Positions 16,750 to 25,620 of a DNA stretch of 64,000 nucleotides are shown in pieces. The notes beneath the pieces are model-generated. The model saw nothing but the letters and a program-made list of their open reading frames with translations, searched no databases and was not told where the DNA came from. Position numbers and translations under genes: made by a program. Within the stretch, counting starts at the first letter, position 1, and each line of letters starts with the position of its first letter. The DNA comes from an uncultured Prevotella sp. (GTDB lineage: Bacteria > Bacteroidota > Bacteroidia > Bacteroidales > Bacteroidaceae), in contig CABQKA010000001.1 in assembly GCA_902464615.1 (NCBI GenBank), positions 300,154 to 364,153 on the forward strand. Direction: 5' to 3'.

Positions 16750-16821
16750 AAGCGCGGCGCGGAGGACGTGCCTCCGGCGCCGCGCTTCCATTCTTGCAGG
16801 CCCTGCCCGCCTGCGGGCAGG
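16750..16821 (-). terminator. Hairpins after the DUF456 gene
   Basis: Two strong stems just past the DUF456 stop on the minus strand: CCTGCCCGC with GCGGGCAGG (16802-16821, 2-base loop) and a long stem AAGCGCGGCGC with GCGCCGCGCTT (16750-16787) extended by GGAGG/CCTCC. Only three T follow, so termination is probable but not textbook. Confidence 0.55.
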
Positions 16822-16832
16822 CGGCGGACTGT

Positions 16833-17363
16833 TTAATCTACCATAAACATGGCATACACGCAGTAGCCGCATACCACCAGGTTAATAATCATCCCGGTAA
16901 GGTACGTCAAGTATGAAGCCAGGGCGGGCTTCAAAGCTACGCGGGCATCCTTGCGGGCAATGAACTCGCCCAAATAGGCAAAGGCGAATGGCACGATGCC
17001 GAAGCTCAGGATGAGTATGGCCACGGCGCTGAACACGCCGTCGATAGCCTCGCCGAGGAAGGCAAGGACCACGAGTCCGGCAATGGAGCCGAGGATGGCG
17101 CCCCACTTGCCGCCCGCGCCGAACTGCGCCAAGTGCTTCATCCAGGACGGCATGGCGCGGTTGAGCACCATGCTCAGGATGACGGCCAAGGCGCTAAGCA
17201 AGATGGCCGTCGTGCTGATCTCGTCGCCGGCAGGGCCGCCGAAGCGGTAGATCAGGATGCTGATGAAAGCGATCAGGGGGCCGGGAATCTTATGGATAAA
17301 ACATCCGAGGAAGGCTATGACCAAGAGGACGAGACATATAGCCAATACAATAAATCCAGTCAT
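16833..17363 (-). CDS. DUF456 membrane protein
   Basis: A 176-residue integral membrane protein with about five hydrophobic segments. The N-terminal IAFLGCFIHKIPGPLIAF matches the Gly/Pro-rich signature of DUF456, and the mid-part KWGAILGSIAGLVVLAFLGEA the second Gly-rich helix hairpin of that family. The role of DUF456 proteins is not known. It lies 51 bases after the lipoprotein gene, same strand, with no promoter between, so the two are probably co-transcribed. Confidence 0.85.
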   Translation of the reverse strand: MTGFIVLAICLVLLVIAFLGCFIHKIPGPLIAFISILIYRFGGPAGDEISTTAILLSALAVILSMVLNRAMPSWMKHLAQFGAGGKWGAILGSIAGLVVLAFLGEAIDGVFSAVAILILSFGIVPFAFAYLGEFIARKDARVALKPALASYLTYLTGMIINLVVCGYCVYAMFMVD

Positions 17364-17414
17364 TTCTTTTTTCTTTTTTTAGGGTGAAACAATCATTAGG
17401 ACCGGTGCGGGCGG

Positions 17415-18224
17415 TCAGAAAACAAGGCTGGCCGATGCGGAAGCCATCTTGGCCTCTATCTCGGCCAGGCGGGCGGCCTGCTGCGGAGTGAGGTCGCCTT
17501 TGATCTTATCGAGCTTGGAAGCCAGCTCGGTGGCCTTCGCGCTCAGGCTGGCGTAGGTCACCATGTCGGCAGCGGAAAGTTCACCGGACTGCGCGCGGCT
17601 GGCCATCTTGACGTAATCGTCCATCAGGTCGGAAAAGTCGGCAAGCCACTGGTCTATTTCCTCACTGTTGGCAGACGTTTCCGCATCGGGCTCTTCGTCC
17701 TGTCCGGCGGATTCGGCCGGCGCTTCCGTCTCGGGCTCTTCGTAGGAGATGCTCAGGCCTTCAAGGGAAAACGATTTGGCCTTTTCGATAGCCACGTCGG
17801 CATATTTGTCGAAACCGAAATCGTTCTGGAAGACAAACTCCTGCTCGGTCCCGGGCGCCTGCTTGAGGAAAGTCTGCATTTTCTGGCGGTCGCCGTCGGT
17901 CAGCTCCATCTGGCTGAAGTCGTCGACAACATCGACGCCGTCCGCGTCCTTAAGGCGGAGGTTCGGTCCGGAAACAAAGTCTATGTCTCCTTCGACGGTC
18001 TTCTCCAGCTTCAGCTTCACCTTAATGGTCAGGCGGTTGCCCTTTTTCAGCGAATAAGTGCCGGGCACGACAGAAATGTACTCGGCATTGTCGCCATATA
18101 CTTCCGAAGTTTTGATTTCAAGGTCCGTTGCTGCCTCCTGACCCGCGTCGGCGCTTTTCGAACCGCAGGCAGCCAGCGTAAAGATGGCCGTAGCGACAAG
18201 TAAAATGGAAAACAGTCGTTTCAT
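17415..18224 (-). CDS. Lipoprotein of unknown function
   Basis: A 269-residue lipoprotein: MKRLFSILLVATAIFTLAACGS has a good lipobox (LAAC, Cys20). The residues after Cys (GSKSADAG) lack the acidic surface-export signal, so the protein probably faces the periplasm. Residues about 35-165 look beta-rich (IKVKLKLEKTVEGDIDF, FVFQNDFGFDKYADVAIEKAKSF), then a Glu/Ala/Ser linker, and a C-terminal helical region of about 90 residues (SDLMDDYVKMASRAQ... KLDKIKGDLTPQQAARLAEIEAKM). I do not recognise the family beyond similar lipoproteins of Bacteroidales. It precedes the DUF456 gene by 51 bases. Confidence 0.7.
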   Translation of the reverse strand: MKRLFSILLVATAIFTLAACGSKSADAGQEAATDLEIKTSEVYGDNAEYISVVPGTYSLKKGNRLTIKVKLKLEKTVEGDIDFVSGPNLRLKDADGVDVVDDFSQMELTDGDRQKMQTFLKQAPGTEQEFVFQNDFGFDKYADVAIEKAKSFSLEGLSISYEEPETEAPAESAGQDEEPDAETSANSEEIDQWLADFSDLMDDYVKMASRAQSGELSAADMVTYASLSAKATELASKLDKIKGDLTPQQAARLAEIEAKMASASASLVF

Positions 18225-18990
18225 ATTTCTTTTTTGCGCTGTGAATAATGAAAAAAATAAATCTCGCCATAAATGGCTTGGAAACCGGCACTCCGGTCCG
18301 GCTAAAAGCAGCGCGGGAAAAACGGAGTGCCTCCCGTGCCGGAATCAGGGGCTGGCACGGGTAAAAAGTGGAAATACCGCAAGTCTCATTGCTTCGATAG
18401 CAAAATATCCAAGTTAACACTCCTGGGTAGTCCCGGCCCTCGGGGCCTCGACGACTGGCAAGGAAACGCCTTGCTACTGCCGGATGCCCGCTCCGTGTGG
18501 ATTCCTTGCCAGACTATTTTGGAAACCGGGCGCAACACGCCCCCGCCTTCCTGTCCACACAGAACTTCTTGACAATACGCTCCGGACTGCCGTAACAATC
18601 GCTATTTCCGATACAGAATTATAAAAATCCGGAACAACAAAACTACTGCTGGTCCGAAATATTTCCGTTTTCTTACACGGAAAGTTTATCCCCGTGCTTT
18701 CTTCATCTGCTTTTTCAGGCAAAAGGCATACAAGTAAATATACGCCATCTACAAAGGCGCAGCCGCCCACGCAGGACAGCCCACACGCGATGGAGATGCC
18801 GGGAAGCACTAAAGTCCCGATACGCGCGACAGCCAGGCACGAATGAGAGAAAATGCGCGGTAAAGCAGGACGGAAACAATCTGGAATTATGTACCTTTGC
18901 CTGAACGGCACACCGAAGTGCGTGGAACAACGTGGCACGCCATGCCTGTAACAAACGATAGCTGTACAAACTCCAGATAATAGTCGAAGC
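18225..18990. other. Intergenic region, 766 bases, no gene seen
   Basis: Divergent region between the lipoprotein gene (minus) and the alkyltransferase gene (plus). Reading frames crossing it have no protein-like features. The only feature I can support is a -7 box TACCTTTG at 18892-18899, about 90 bases before the alkyltransferase ATG. Confidence 0.5.
18892..18899 (+). promoter_or_regulatory. -7 box of the alkyltransferase gene
   Basis: TACCTTTG fits TAnnTTTG; the -33 box is not clear. It gives a leader of roughly 90 bases to the ATG at 18991. Confidence 0.45.
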
Positions 18991-19494
18991 ATGAAGCACA
19001 TTACCATCCGGAAATACGCCTCGCCCTGCGGCGGACTGCTCCTCGGAGAATTTGAAGGGAAACTCTGCCTTTGTGATTGGGCGACGGAAGCACGTTGGAA
19101 AATTGCTAAAAAGCGGCTCACCGACACATATCACCTTGATTTCGTCGAATCGTCGGACATGCTCTTGGACGACGCGGCCGGGGAACTGGACGACTACTTC
19201 AAGAAAACGCGGCAACGCTTTACCATCCCCGTGCTGCTCACAGGGACGGATTTCCAGAAGCATGTTTGGAAAACGCTGCTGGAAATCCCGTACGGCACTA
19301 CGCTCTCGTACAAAGAACTGGCGCAAAAGGCAGGCGTTCCCCAGGCCGTCAGAGCCGTGGCCAATGCCAACCGTTCCAATATCCTGTCCATATTCGTACC
19401 CTGCCACCGGGTAATCGGTTGCGACGGCACTTTAACCGGGTACGCTGGAGGCCTTACAGCAAAAAGACTGTTGCTCGAACTTGAAAAAATATGA
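18991..19494 (+). CDS. ogt: Methylated-DNA-protein-cysteine methyltransferase
   Basis: Suicide DNA-repair enzyme that takes the alkyl group from O6-alkylguanine (and O4-alkylthymine) onto its own cysteine. The 167-residue protein has the C-terminal domain with the helix-turn-helix LSYKELAQKAGVPQAVRAV, the arginine finger/Asn hinge ANANRSN, and the acceptor Cys138 in IFVPCHRVIG. The N-terminal half is the short Ogt-type domain; there is no Ada zinc domain or AraC domain. It is a single-gene unit, convergent with the ribosomal cluster. Confidence 0.92.
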   Translation: MKHITIRKYASPCGGLLLGEFEGKLCLCDWATEARWKIAKKRLTDTYHLDFVESSDMLLDDAAGELDDYFKKTRQRFTIPVLLTGTDFQKHVWKTLLEIPYGTTLSYKELAQKAGVPQAVRAVANANRSNILSIFVPCHRVIGCDGTLTGYAGGLTAKRLLLELEKI

Positions 19495-19611
19495 CAGCGA
19501 AACTCGTGATACGCCGAATAAATAAACATAAGAAAGACAAGTCTGCCAGCTATACGCCCATAGTCGGGAAGTTCATATCACAAAAGTGAGCCAGACACAT
19601 ATCATACGTAC

Positions 19612-19639
19612 AAAAAAGCCCCGCACAAATGTGCGAGGC
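19612..19639 (-). terminator. Terminator of the ribosomal protein supercluster
   Basis: On the minus strand after rplQ: GCC-T-CGCAC (19639-19631), loop ATTT, GTGCG-G-GGC (19626-19618), then six T (19617-19612). It ends the str-S10-spc-alpha transcript. Confidence 0.85.
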
Positions 19640-19662
19640 CTACTAACTAAAACTTAAAGCGA

Positions 19663-20181
19663 TTACTCTGCCTTGGGAGCTTCGTTCTCGGTTGCCGGAG
19701 CTTCAGCAGCGGGAGCAGCTGTCTCAGCACTCTCGGTTGCAGCAGCTTCGACATTGTCTTGCGATGCGGACTTGCGCGAGCGGCGGGTGCGGGTAGCCTT
19801 CTTCTGCGTCTTGGCCATGTTCTCATCGTAGTCTACCAACTCGATAAAGCACATGGGGGTAGCATCGCTCGCACGGAAACCGGTCTTAATGATTCGCGTA
19901 TAACCGCCCGGACGGTCAGCTACCTTCGTGGAGATTTCCTTGAAGAGCTCCGTAACGGCGTACTTGTCGTGGAGATAGCTGAACACTGTACGACGGGAGT
20001 GGGTGGTGTCGTTTTTGCTCTTGGTGATCAGCGGCTCGATGTACTTCCGCAGCGCCTTCGCTTTGGCCAACGTGGTGGTAATGCGCTTGTGCTTGATCAA
20101 AGAGCAGGACATATTGGCCAACATAGCCGCTCTGTGGGAAGAAGTGCGGCTCAAATGGTTGAACTTTCTATTGTGCCTCAT
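19663..20181 (-). CDS. rplQ: Ribosomal protein L17
   Basis: Large-subunit protein near the exit tunnel. The first 120 or so residues are the conserved L17 core (MRHNRKFNHLSRTSSHRAAM, then TTLAKAKALRKYIEPLIT). The protein is 172 residues because of a C-terminal tail rich in Ala, Glu, Thr and Lys (from about residue 125, starting KTQKKATRTRRSRK), first basic then acidic, likely disordered. Such tails occur in L17 of Bacteroidota. It is the last gene of the cluster, 6 bases after rpoA and just before the terminator. Confidence 0.95.
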   Translation of the reverse strand: MRHNRKFNHLSRTSSHRAAMLANMSCSLIKHKRITTTLAKAKALRKYIEPLITKSKNDTTHSRRTVFSYLHDKYAVTELFKEISTKVADRPGGYTRIIKTGFRASDATPMCFIELVDYDENMAKTQKKATRTRRSRKSASQDNVEAAATESAETAAPAAEAPATENEAPKAE

Positions 20182-20187
20182 TTTTTG

Positions 20188-21180
20188 TTATTCTTTATCT
20201 AATTTGTATTTGGAAATGTCGGTGCCGAACGAAAGATTCAGGCTTTCAAGCAATTCATCCAATTCCGTAAGCGACTTCTTACCGAAGTTGCGGAACTTGA
20301 GCAAATCGTTCTTGTTATACTGAACCAAATCGCCGAGCGTCTCGACCTCAGCGGCCTTCAAGCAATTGAGGGCGCGCACAGAGAGATTCATGTCGACAAG
20401 TTTCGTCTTAAGCAGTTGACGCATGTGCAATATCTCCTCGTCGAACTCCTCATTTTCCATATTGGCCGAATCATCTATCGTGATCTTCTCGTCGGAGAAG
20501 AGCATGAAGTGGTAGATGAGTATTTTGGCGGCCTCTTTCAAGGCATCTTTCGGCTGAATGGAACCGTCCGTAGTGATTTCGATGATGAGTTTGTCGTAGT
20601 CGGTTTTCTGCTCGACACGGTATGGCTCAACAGCATATTTCACATTACGTATCGGGGTGTAGATGGAGTCGATGGGAATGGTATTGACATCGGTGCAGAA
20701 GTCCCGATTCTCATCGGCCGGCACGTATCCGCGGCCCTTATTGATTGTCAAATCAATTTGCATCGTGGCCTTGGAATCTATATGGCAAATCACTAATTCA
20801 GGATTTAACACTTCAAATCCCGTAAGATACTTGCCAATATCACCAGCCTTGAACTCAAGGGTATTGGACACGGTGATGCTGACCTTCTCTGTCTCGAATT
20901 CTTCTACTATCTGCTTGAAGCGCACCTGCTTCAAGTTAAGTATAATGTTGGTCACGTCCTCACGCACACCGGGTACAGAAGCAAACTCGTGCTCAACACC
21001 TTCAATTCGAATCGTGTTGATAGCGTATCCTTCCAACGAGGAGAGCAAGATGCGACGTAGTGCATTTCCGACAGTGGTGCCGAAACCCGGTTCCAAAGGC
21101 CGGAACTCGAACTTTCCGAACTTTGGACCGTTTTCCAACATTATGACTTTATCAGGTTTTTGAAATGCTAATATCGCCAT
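20188..21180 (-). CDS. rpoA: RNA polymerase alpha subunit
   Basis: Scaffold subunit of RNA polymerase, 330 residues. The N-terminal dimerisation domain includes GFGTTVGNALRRILLSSLEGYAI (about 34-56); the C-terminal domain (about 255-320) has the helix-hairpin-helix region LSVRALNCLKAAEVETLGDLV and FGKKSLTELDELLESLNLSFG that contacts DNA and activators. Both domains are complete. It sits between rpsD (20 bases upstream) and rplQ (6 bases downstream), the usual alpha-operon position. Confidence 0.97.
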   Translation of the reverse strand: MAILAFQKPDKVIMLENGPKFGKFEFRPLEPGFGTTVGNALRRILLSSLEGYAINTIRIEGVEHEFASVPGVREDVTNIILNLKQVRFKQIVEEFETEKVSITVSNTLEFKAGDIGKYLTGFEVLNPELVICHIDSKATMQIDLTINKGRGYVPADENRDFCTDVNTIPIDSIYTPIRNVKYAVEPYRVEQKTDYDKLIIEITTDGSIQPKDALKEAAKILIYHFMLFSDEKITIDDSANMENEEFDEEILHMRQLLKTKLVDMNLSVRALNCLKAAEVETLGDLVQYNKNDLLKFRNFGKKSLTELDELLESLNLSFGTDISKYKLDKE

Positions 21181-21200
21181 GAAATTGATTAGTTTATAAA

Positions 21201-21809
21201 TTAGTTTTTAGAGTACAACTCGACAATCAGTTGCTCTTTGATATTCTCGGGAATATCTGCACGCTCCGGCCGGTGAAGCAGTTTGCCCGACTTCGAAGAC
21301 TCGTCCCATTCAATCCAAGGATACTTGCTGTGATTGAATCCGGCGAGAGCGTCTACGATGGTCTCCAGAGACTTGGACTTTTCACGTACGCCGACAATCT
21401 GTCCGGGCTTTACGCTATAGGAAGCGATATTCACCACGCGACCATCTACCACGATGTGCTTGTGGTTGACCAACTGACGAGCTGCTGCGCGTGTGGGCGC
21501 AATTCCGAGGCGATAGACGATATTGTCAAGACGAGACTCCAAAGACTGCAACAGCACTACACCAGTAATACCACTGGAGGCGGCAGCCTTCTTGAAAAGA
21601 TTACGGAACTGCTTCTCCAATACGCCATATGTGTATTTTGCCTTCTGCTTTTCAGCAAGCATGATGCCGTACTCCGACGTCTTACGGCGGCGGGAATTAC
21701 CGTGCTGGCCAGGAGGATAGTTACGTTTGGAAAGCACTTTGTCTGCACCGAAAATGGCCTCGCCGAACTTCCGCGCTACACGAGACTTGGGTCCTATATA
21801 TCTTGCCAT
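21201..21809 (-). CDS. rpsD: Ribosomal protein S4
   Basis: Primary binder of the 16S 5' domain and, in many bacteria, the autoregulator of the alpha operon. The 202-residue product starts MARYIGPKSRVARKFGE and holds the S4 RNA-binding domain at about 92-155 (SLESRLDNIVYRLGIAPTRA, ARQLVNHKHIVVDG). The N terminus lacks the four-Cys zinc knuckle of some S4 proteins, so it is the zinc-free form. It is preceded by rpsK (31 bases) and followed by rpoA. No S4 pseudoknot operator could be confirmed by eye. Confidence 0.97.
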   Translation of the reverse strand: MARYIGPKSRVARKFGEAIFGADKVLSKRNYPPGQHGNSRRRKTSEYGIMLAEKQKAKYTYGVLEKQFRNLFKKAAASSGITGVVLLQSLESRLDNIVYRLGIAPTRAAARQLVNHKHIVVDGRVVNIASYSVKPGQIVGVREKSKSLETIVDALAGFNHSKYPWIEWDESSKSGKLLHRPERADIPENIKEQLIVELYSKN

Positions 21810-21840
21810 AGAATTTCTTGGAATTTTAAGTTAGAACAAA

Positions 21841-22230
21841 TTATACTCTTCTTCTCTTCGGGGGGCGGCAGCCGTTGTGAGGCAGCGGTGTGACGTCGAC
21901 AATCTCCGTCACCTCGATTCCAGCGCCATGTACGGCACGGATAGCCGATTCGCGGCCGTTTCCCGGTCCCTTGACGTAAGCCTTTACCTTGCGCAGACCC
22001 AAATCGTAAGCTACTTTTGCGCAATCCTGCGCGGCCATCTGTGCGGCATACGGAGTATTTTTCTTAGACCCCCTGAAGCCCATTTTTCCGGCTGAAGACC
22101 AAGAAATAATTTGTCCCTCGCTATTGGCCAATGATACGATGATATTGTTGAACGAACTGTGAACATGCAACTGCCCCATGGCGTCGACCTTCACATTTCT
22201 TTTTTTAGCTGCGGCTGTTTTCTTTGCCAT
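21841..22230 (-). CDS. rpsK: Ribosomal protein S11
   Basis: Platform protein of the 30S subunit, 129 residues of normal length. Family landmarks: GQLHVHSSFNNIIVSLAN, GFRGSKKNTPYAAQMAA, VKGPGNGRESAIRA and the Arg-rich end PLPHNGCRPPKRRRV. The N terminus is Lys/Ala-rich (MAKKTAAAKKRNVKV), as usual in this phylum. It lies 8 bases after rpsM and 31 bases before rpsD. Confidence 0.97.
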   Translation of the reverse strand: MAKKTAAAKKRNVKVDAMGQLHVHSSFNNIIVSLANSEGQIISWSSAGKMGFRGSKKNTPYAAQMAAQDCAKVAYDLGLRKVKAYVKGPGNGRESAIRAVHGAGIEVTEIVDVTPLPHNGCRPPKRRRV

Positions 22231-22238
22231 ATTATTTA

Positions 22239-22619
22239 TTATTTAGTAGCTTTTTTCTTGTTTGCAACAGTCTTCTTACGTCCCTTACGCGTACGGGCAT
22301 TGTTCTTCGTGCTCTGTCCACGCACGGGCAAACCTAAGCGATGGCGGATGCCGCGATAACAACCTATGTCCATCAATCGTTTGATATTCATCTGGATTTC
22401 TGAACGGAGGTCACCTTCTACCTTATAATCCGCACTGATAATCTCACGAATCTTAGCGGCTTGGTCATCGGTCCAATCCTTTACTTTAATACCTCTGTCT
22501 ATGCCGGCTTTGTCCAAGATTCTCATTGCACTACTGCGACCTATACCGAATATATAGGTCAAAGCTATTTCTCCTCGCTTATTCTGAGGCAGGTCGACGC
22601 CTACAATTCTTATTGCCAT
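22239..22619 (-). CDS. rpsM: Ribosomal protein S13
   Basis: Head protein of the 30S subunit that contacts 23S RNA and the P-site tRNA. The 126 residues start MAIRIVGVDLPQNKRGEIALTY, include the helix-two-turn-helix (IGRSSAMRILDKAGI) and the GLPVRGQSTKNNARTRKG motif followed by a basic tail of Lys residues. Length is slightly above the bacterial average because of that tail. It follows rpmJ by 26 bases. Confidence 0.97.
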   Translation of the reverse strand: MAIRIVGVDLPQNKRGEIALTYIFGIGRSSAMRILDKAGIDRGIKVKDWTDDQAAKIREIISADYKVEGDLRSEIQMNIKRLMDIGCYRGIRHRLGLPVRGQSTKNNARTRKGRKKTVANKKKATK

Positions 22620-22645
22620 ATGTTGTAATGTTTTGCTGATTAGGA

Positions 22646-22762
22646 TTAACCTTGACGCATTTTAAGTTTGGGGTTCTTCTTGTTGATTACGAACAACCTG
22701 CCCTTGCGACGAACGATTTTGCAGTCTGCCGACCGCTTCTTCAATGATGCTCTTGTTTTCAT
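22646..22762 (-). CDS. rpmJ: Ribosomal protein L36 (zinc-free form)
   Basis: A 38-residue protein (MKTRASLKKRSADCKIV..., ending KLKMRQG). In zinc-binding L36 the metal is held by Cys11, Cys14, Cys27 and His33; here these positions are Ser, Cys, Asn and Leu, so only one ligand remains and the protein cannot bind zinc in the usual way. This is the C-minus paralogue form that bacteria often use when zinc is scarce, but here it is the copy in the main ribosomal operon. It starts 10 bases after infA and precedes rpsM by 26 bases. Confidence 0.95.
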   Translation of the reverse strand: MKTRASLKKRSADCKIVRRKGRLFVINKKNPKLKMRQG

Positions 22763-22772
22763 ATGGTATGTT

Positions 22773-22991
22773 TTATTTGTATCTAAATACGATGCGCCCT
22801 TTGGAAAGATCGTAAGGGCTCATTTCTACTTTCACTTTATCTCCCGGGAGTATTTTAATATAATGCATGCGCATTTTCCCGGAAATATGTGCGGTAATCT
22901 CGTGACCGTTGACCAGCTCAACGCGGAACATCGCATTGCTCAAGGCCTCGATAATTGTACCGTCCTGTTCTATCGCAGTCTGTTTTGCCAT
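22773..22991 (-). CDS. infA: Translation initiation factor IF-1
   Basis: A 72-residue OB-fold protein that binds the 30S A site during initiation and assists IF-2 and IF-3. The sequence AKQTAIEQDGTIIEALSNAMFRVEL is close to the family start, and ISGKMRMHYIKILPGDKVKVE holds the RNA-binding loop. Length and motifs are complete. It follows map with a 1-base gap, a tight coupling, and precedes rpmJ by 10 bases. Confidence 0.97.
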   Translation of the reverse strand: MAKQTAIEQDGTIIEALSNAMFRVELVNGHEITAHISGKMRMHYIKILPGDKVKVEMSPYDLSKGRIVFRYK

Positions 22992-22992
22992 A

Positions 22993-23781
22993 TTAATTTA
23001 TCTCTATTGCTTCGATTTTATCAAACGACGACATCAAATCTGCCTTACCGTGATGTATGGCGATAGTATGCTCGAAATGTGCCGCAGGCTTGCTGTCCAG
23101 TGTTACTACACTCCAGTGATTTTCCAGCATTGCAATCTTGCGATCACCCATTGTTATCATCGGCTCTATGGCTATACACAGGCCGTTAGCCAATAAGGTG
23201 CCGGTACCTGGCTTGCCGTAATTGGGAACTTGCGGGTCCTCGTGCATTTCATGACCGATTCCGTGCCCCACGAACTCCCGGACTACACCATAGCCTTGCG
23301 ATTCCGCATGCTCCTGAATGGCATGTCCGATGTCGCCCAGACGCTTGCCGGCTATGGCTTGGCTTATCCCTTTATATAGGGCCTGCTTGGTCGTGAGCAG
23401 CAAATGGCGCACTTCGGCAGAAACTTCTCCCACAGCGAATGTATAACAAGAATCGCCGCAGAAGCCATCGAGCGAAGCCCCACAATCGACGGAAACGATG
23501 TCGCCCTCGTGCAAAGGAGTTGCATCTGGTATCCCATGTACGACAACTTCGTTGACAGAAGTGCAAATCGAGGCGGGAAAAGCTGGCCCGTAGGGATTCG
23601 GAAATCCCTTAAAAGTCGGTACAGCCCCGTGATCTCGTATGAACGCTTCAGCAATTTTATCAAGTTGCATGGTGGTTACGCCTGGCCGGATATTTTTTGC
23701 TATCTCGGCCAGGGTATCACTCACCAGCATGTTTACTTGCCGCAACCGTTCTATTTCGTCGTCGGTCTTCAGATAAATCAT
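22993..23781 (-). CDS. map: Methionine aminopeptidase, type I
   Basis: Removes the N-terminal Met of nascent proteins. In 262 residues the dinuclear metal site is visible: Asp in VSVDCGASLDGFCGDS (both Asp ligands), His in FVGHGIGHEMHEDP, Glu in IEPMITMG, and Glu near the C-terminal HFEHTIAI. There is no SH3-like N-terminal extension (type Ia). It lies directly between secY (11 bases) and infA (1 base). The adenylate kinase gene adk, which separates secY and map in many bacteria, is absent here. Confidence 0.96.
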   Translation of the reverse strand: MIYLKTDDEIERLRQVNMLVSDTLAEIAKNIRPGVTTMQLDKIAEAFIRDHGAVPTFKGFPNPYGPAFPASICTSVNEVVVHGIPDATPLHEGDIVSVDCGASLDGFCGDSCYTFAVGEVSAEVRHLLLTTKQALYKGISQAIAGKRLGDIGHAIQEHAESQGYGVVREFVGHGIGHEMHEDPQVPNYGKPGTGTLLANGLCIAIEPMITMGDRKIAMLENHWSVVTLDSKPAAHFEHTIAIHHGKADLMSSFDKIEAIEIN

Positions 23782-23792
23782 TTCGCCAGATA

Positions 23793-25136
23793 TTAATAGG
23801 CAGAAACTTTTCCGCCATGTGAGCGGACATGCCCAGAATTGAGCAGGCCGTCATAACGGCGAACGAGCAGGTGACTTTCTATCTGCTGCAAAGTATCCAA
23901 CACTACTCCGACGAGAATCAGTAAGGATGTCCCGCCAAAGAATTGTGCAAATCCCTGGCTCACGCCAAAAACGCCGGCAAAAGCCGGAAGGATAGCAATC
24001 ACAGAGATGAACAATGAACCTGGGATCAGGATACGGGTCATCACTGTATCCAAATAGTCTGCAGTACTTTTTCCGGGCTTGATACCGGGAATAAAGCCGT
24101 TATTACGCTTCATGTCCTCGGCAATCTGAACCGGATTCAAGGTAATTGCGGTGTAGAAGAACGTAAATGCTACAATCAGTATAACCAGTACGATATTGTA
24201 TGGAACACTCATGTGGTTACTGAAATTCGCCCAGAAGCCATCTACATTACCTGTCGCGGAAGCTATGGTAACAGGGATGAACATGATGGCCTGTGCAAAG
24301 ATGATTGGCATTACGTTCGCTGCAAACAACTTGAGGGGGATGTACTGACGGGCGCCTCCAAATTGCTTATTGCCTTCAACTCGTTTGGCATACTGCACGG
24401 GAATCTTCCGGGTAGCCTTTACCAGCAGAATAGCTAACGCCATCACAAAAAGCAACGCGATTATCTCGAAAAGGAATTTCACCAAGCCGCCACCTTGACT
24501 TCCGGAAAGGGCATTCACAAATTCCTGTCCTAAAGCCTCGGGCAAACGGGCAATGATACCAATCATGATAATCAGGGAGACACCGTTACCGACGCCCTTA
24601 TCTGTTATGCGCTCACCCAGCCAAAGGATAAACATACTCCCCGCCGCAAGAATTATTGTGGAGGACAGCATGAATTCGAAATCCATCGGAACCCTAAAAG
24701 CCCCGGGTATCTGATGATGCAGATTGATCAGATAGGCCGGTGCCTGGAAAACCAGAATTGCAATTGTCAGCCAGCGCGTATACTGATTTATCTTACGACG
24801 TCCGCTCTCGCCCTCGCGTTGCATTTTCTGGAAATAGGGCACTGCAACGGCCAGCAACTGTATCACGATGGAGGCCGAGATGTAAGGCATGATACCCAAC
24901 GCAAATACTGACGCATTGGAGAATGCACCGCCCGAAAACATATTCAACAGTGCCATCAAGCCTTCCGCAGTCTGATCGCGCAAGCCTTGCAATCCCGTAG
25001 GTCCCGGGTCGATTCCAGGAAGCACTACAAATGATCCGAAACGATAAATGGCAACAAAAAGGAGAGTGATGAGGATTCGAACTCGCAAATCCTCAATTCT
25101 CCAAATGTTCCTTAAAGTCTCGATAATTTTTTTCAT
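23793..25136 (-). CDS. secY: Preprotein translocase subunit SecY
   Basis: Core channel of the Sec translocon in the inner membrane, 447 residues with about ten transmembrane helices. Landmarks: LRVRILITLLFVAIYRFGSF at the start, the plug-region SGGAFSNASVFALGIMPYISASIV, ITDKGVGNGVSLIIMIGI, and the cytosolic loop NNGFIPGIKPGK. SecE is encoded in the rpoB cluster at 63722. It follows rplO by 16 bases and precedes map by 11. Confidence 0.97.
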   Translation of the reverse strand: MKKIIETLRNIWRIEDLRVRILITLLFVAIYRFGSFVVLPGIDPGPTGLQGLRDQTAEGLMALLNMFSGGAFSNASVFALGIMPYISASIVIQLLAVAVPYFQKMQREGESGRRKINQYTRWLTIAILVFQAPAYLINLHHQIPGAFRVPMDFEFMLSSTIILAAGSMFILWLGERITDKGVGNGVSLIIMIGIIARLPEALGQEFVNALSGSQGGGLVKFLFEIIALLFVMALAILLVKATRKIPVQYAKRVEGNKQFGGARQYIPLKLFAANVMPIIFAQAIMFIPVTIASATGNVDGFWANFSNHMSVPYNIVLVILIVAFTFFYTAITLNPVQIAEDMKRNNGFIPGIKPGKSTADYLDTVMTRILIPGSLFISVIAILPAFAGVFGVSQGFAQFFGGTSLLILVGVVLDTLQQIESHLLVRRYDGLLNSGHVRSHGGKVSAY

Positions 25137-25152
25137 CGATTACAGCTTTCAA

Positions 25153-25599
25153 TTAGATTTTTGTGGTGGTGCCGCCAACAGCCTCAATAGCAGCCACAGC
25201 CGCTTTCGAAAAAGCATGTGCTTCGACGTCGAGCTTTGCTGTGAGTTGGCCATTCGCGAGAACCTTAACGCGTTCTTTTGCAGAAGCCAAACCAGCTGCT
25301 ACAAATTCTGCCAAACCCAACTTCTGCAAATTGGCTGCTTCGGCTAAAGCCTGAAGGTCGGAAAGGCCGATGACAGTATATTCCACGCGGTTAATGTTCT
25401 TGAAGCCAAACTTCGGCAAACGACGCTGCAATGGCATTTGGCCACCTTCAAAACCTATTTTCTTACTATATCCGGAACGCTGCTTCGCACCTTTGTGGCC
25501 ACGGGTTGATGTGCCACCCATGCCGGAACCTTGTCCGCGTCCGATTCTTTTGCGCGTATGTGTTGAGCCACACGCAGGTGTTAAGGTATGTAATTTCAT
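25153..25599 (-). CDS. rplO: Ribosomal protein L15
   Basis: Late-assembling 50S protein, 148 residues from the ATG at 25599, which gives the conserved start MKLHTLTPACGSTHTRKRIG. Three extra codons upstream are in frame but not part of the family consensus. The Gly-rich basic region RGQGSGMGGTSTRGHKGAK and PLQRRLPKFGFKN are typical. It sits between rpmD (21 bases) and secY (16 bases). Confidence 0.96.
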   Translation of the reverse strand: MKLHTLTPACGSTHTRKRIGRGQGSGMGGTSTRGHKGAKQRSGYSKKIGFEGGQMPLQRRLPKFGFKNINRVEYTVIGLSDLQALAEAANLQKLGLAEFVAAGLASAKERVKVLANGQLTAKLDVEAHAFSKAAVAAIEAVGGTTTKI

Positions 25600-25620
25600 G
25601 ATTTCCAACTTTATTAGTTA

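Noticed and set aside
18474..19127. A 217-codon minus-strand frame overlapping the alkyltransferase start
   Set aside because: Its first part is antisense to ogt and the rest has no family features; rich in Ser, Cys and Arg as expected of a shadow.
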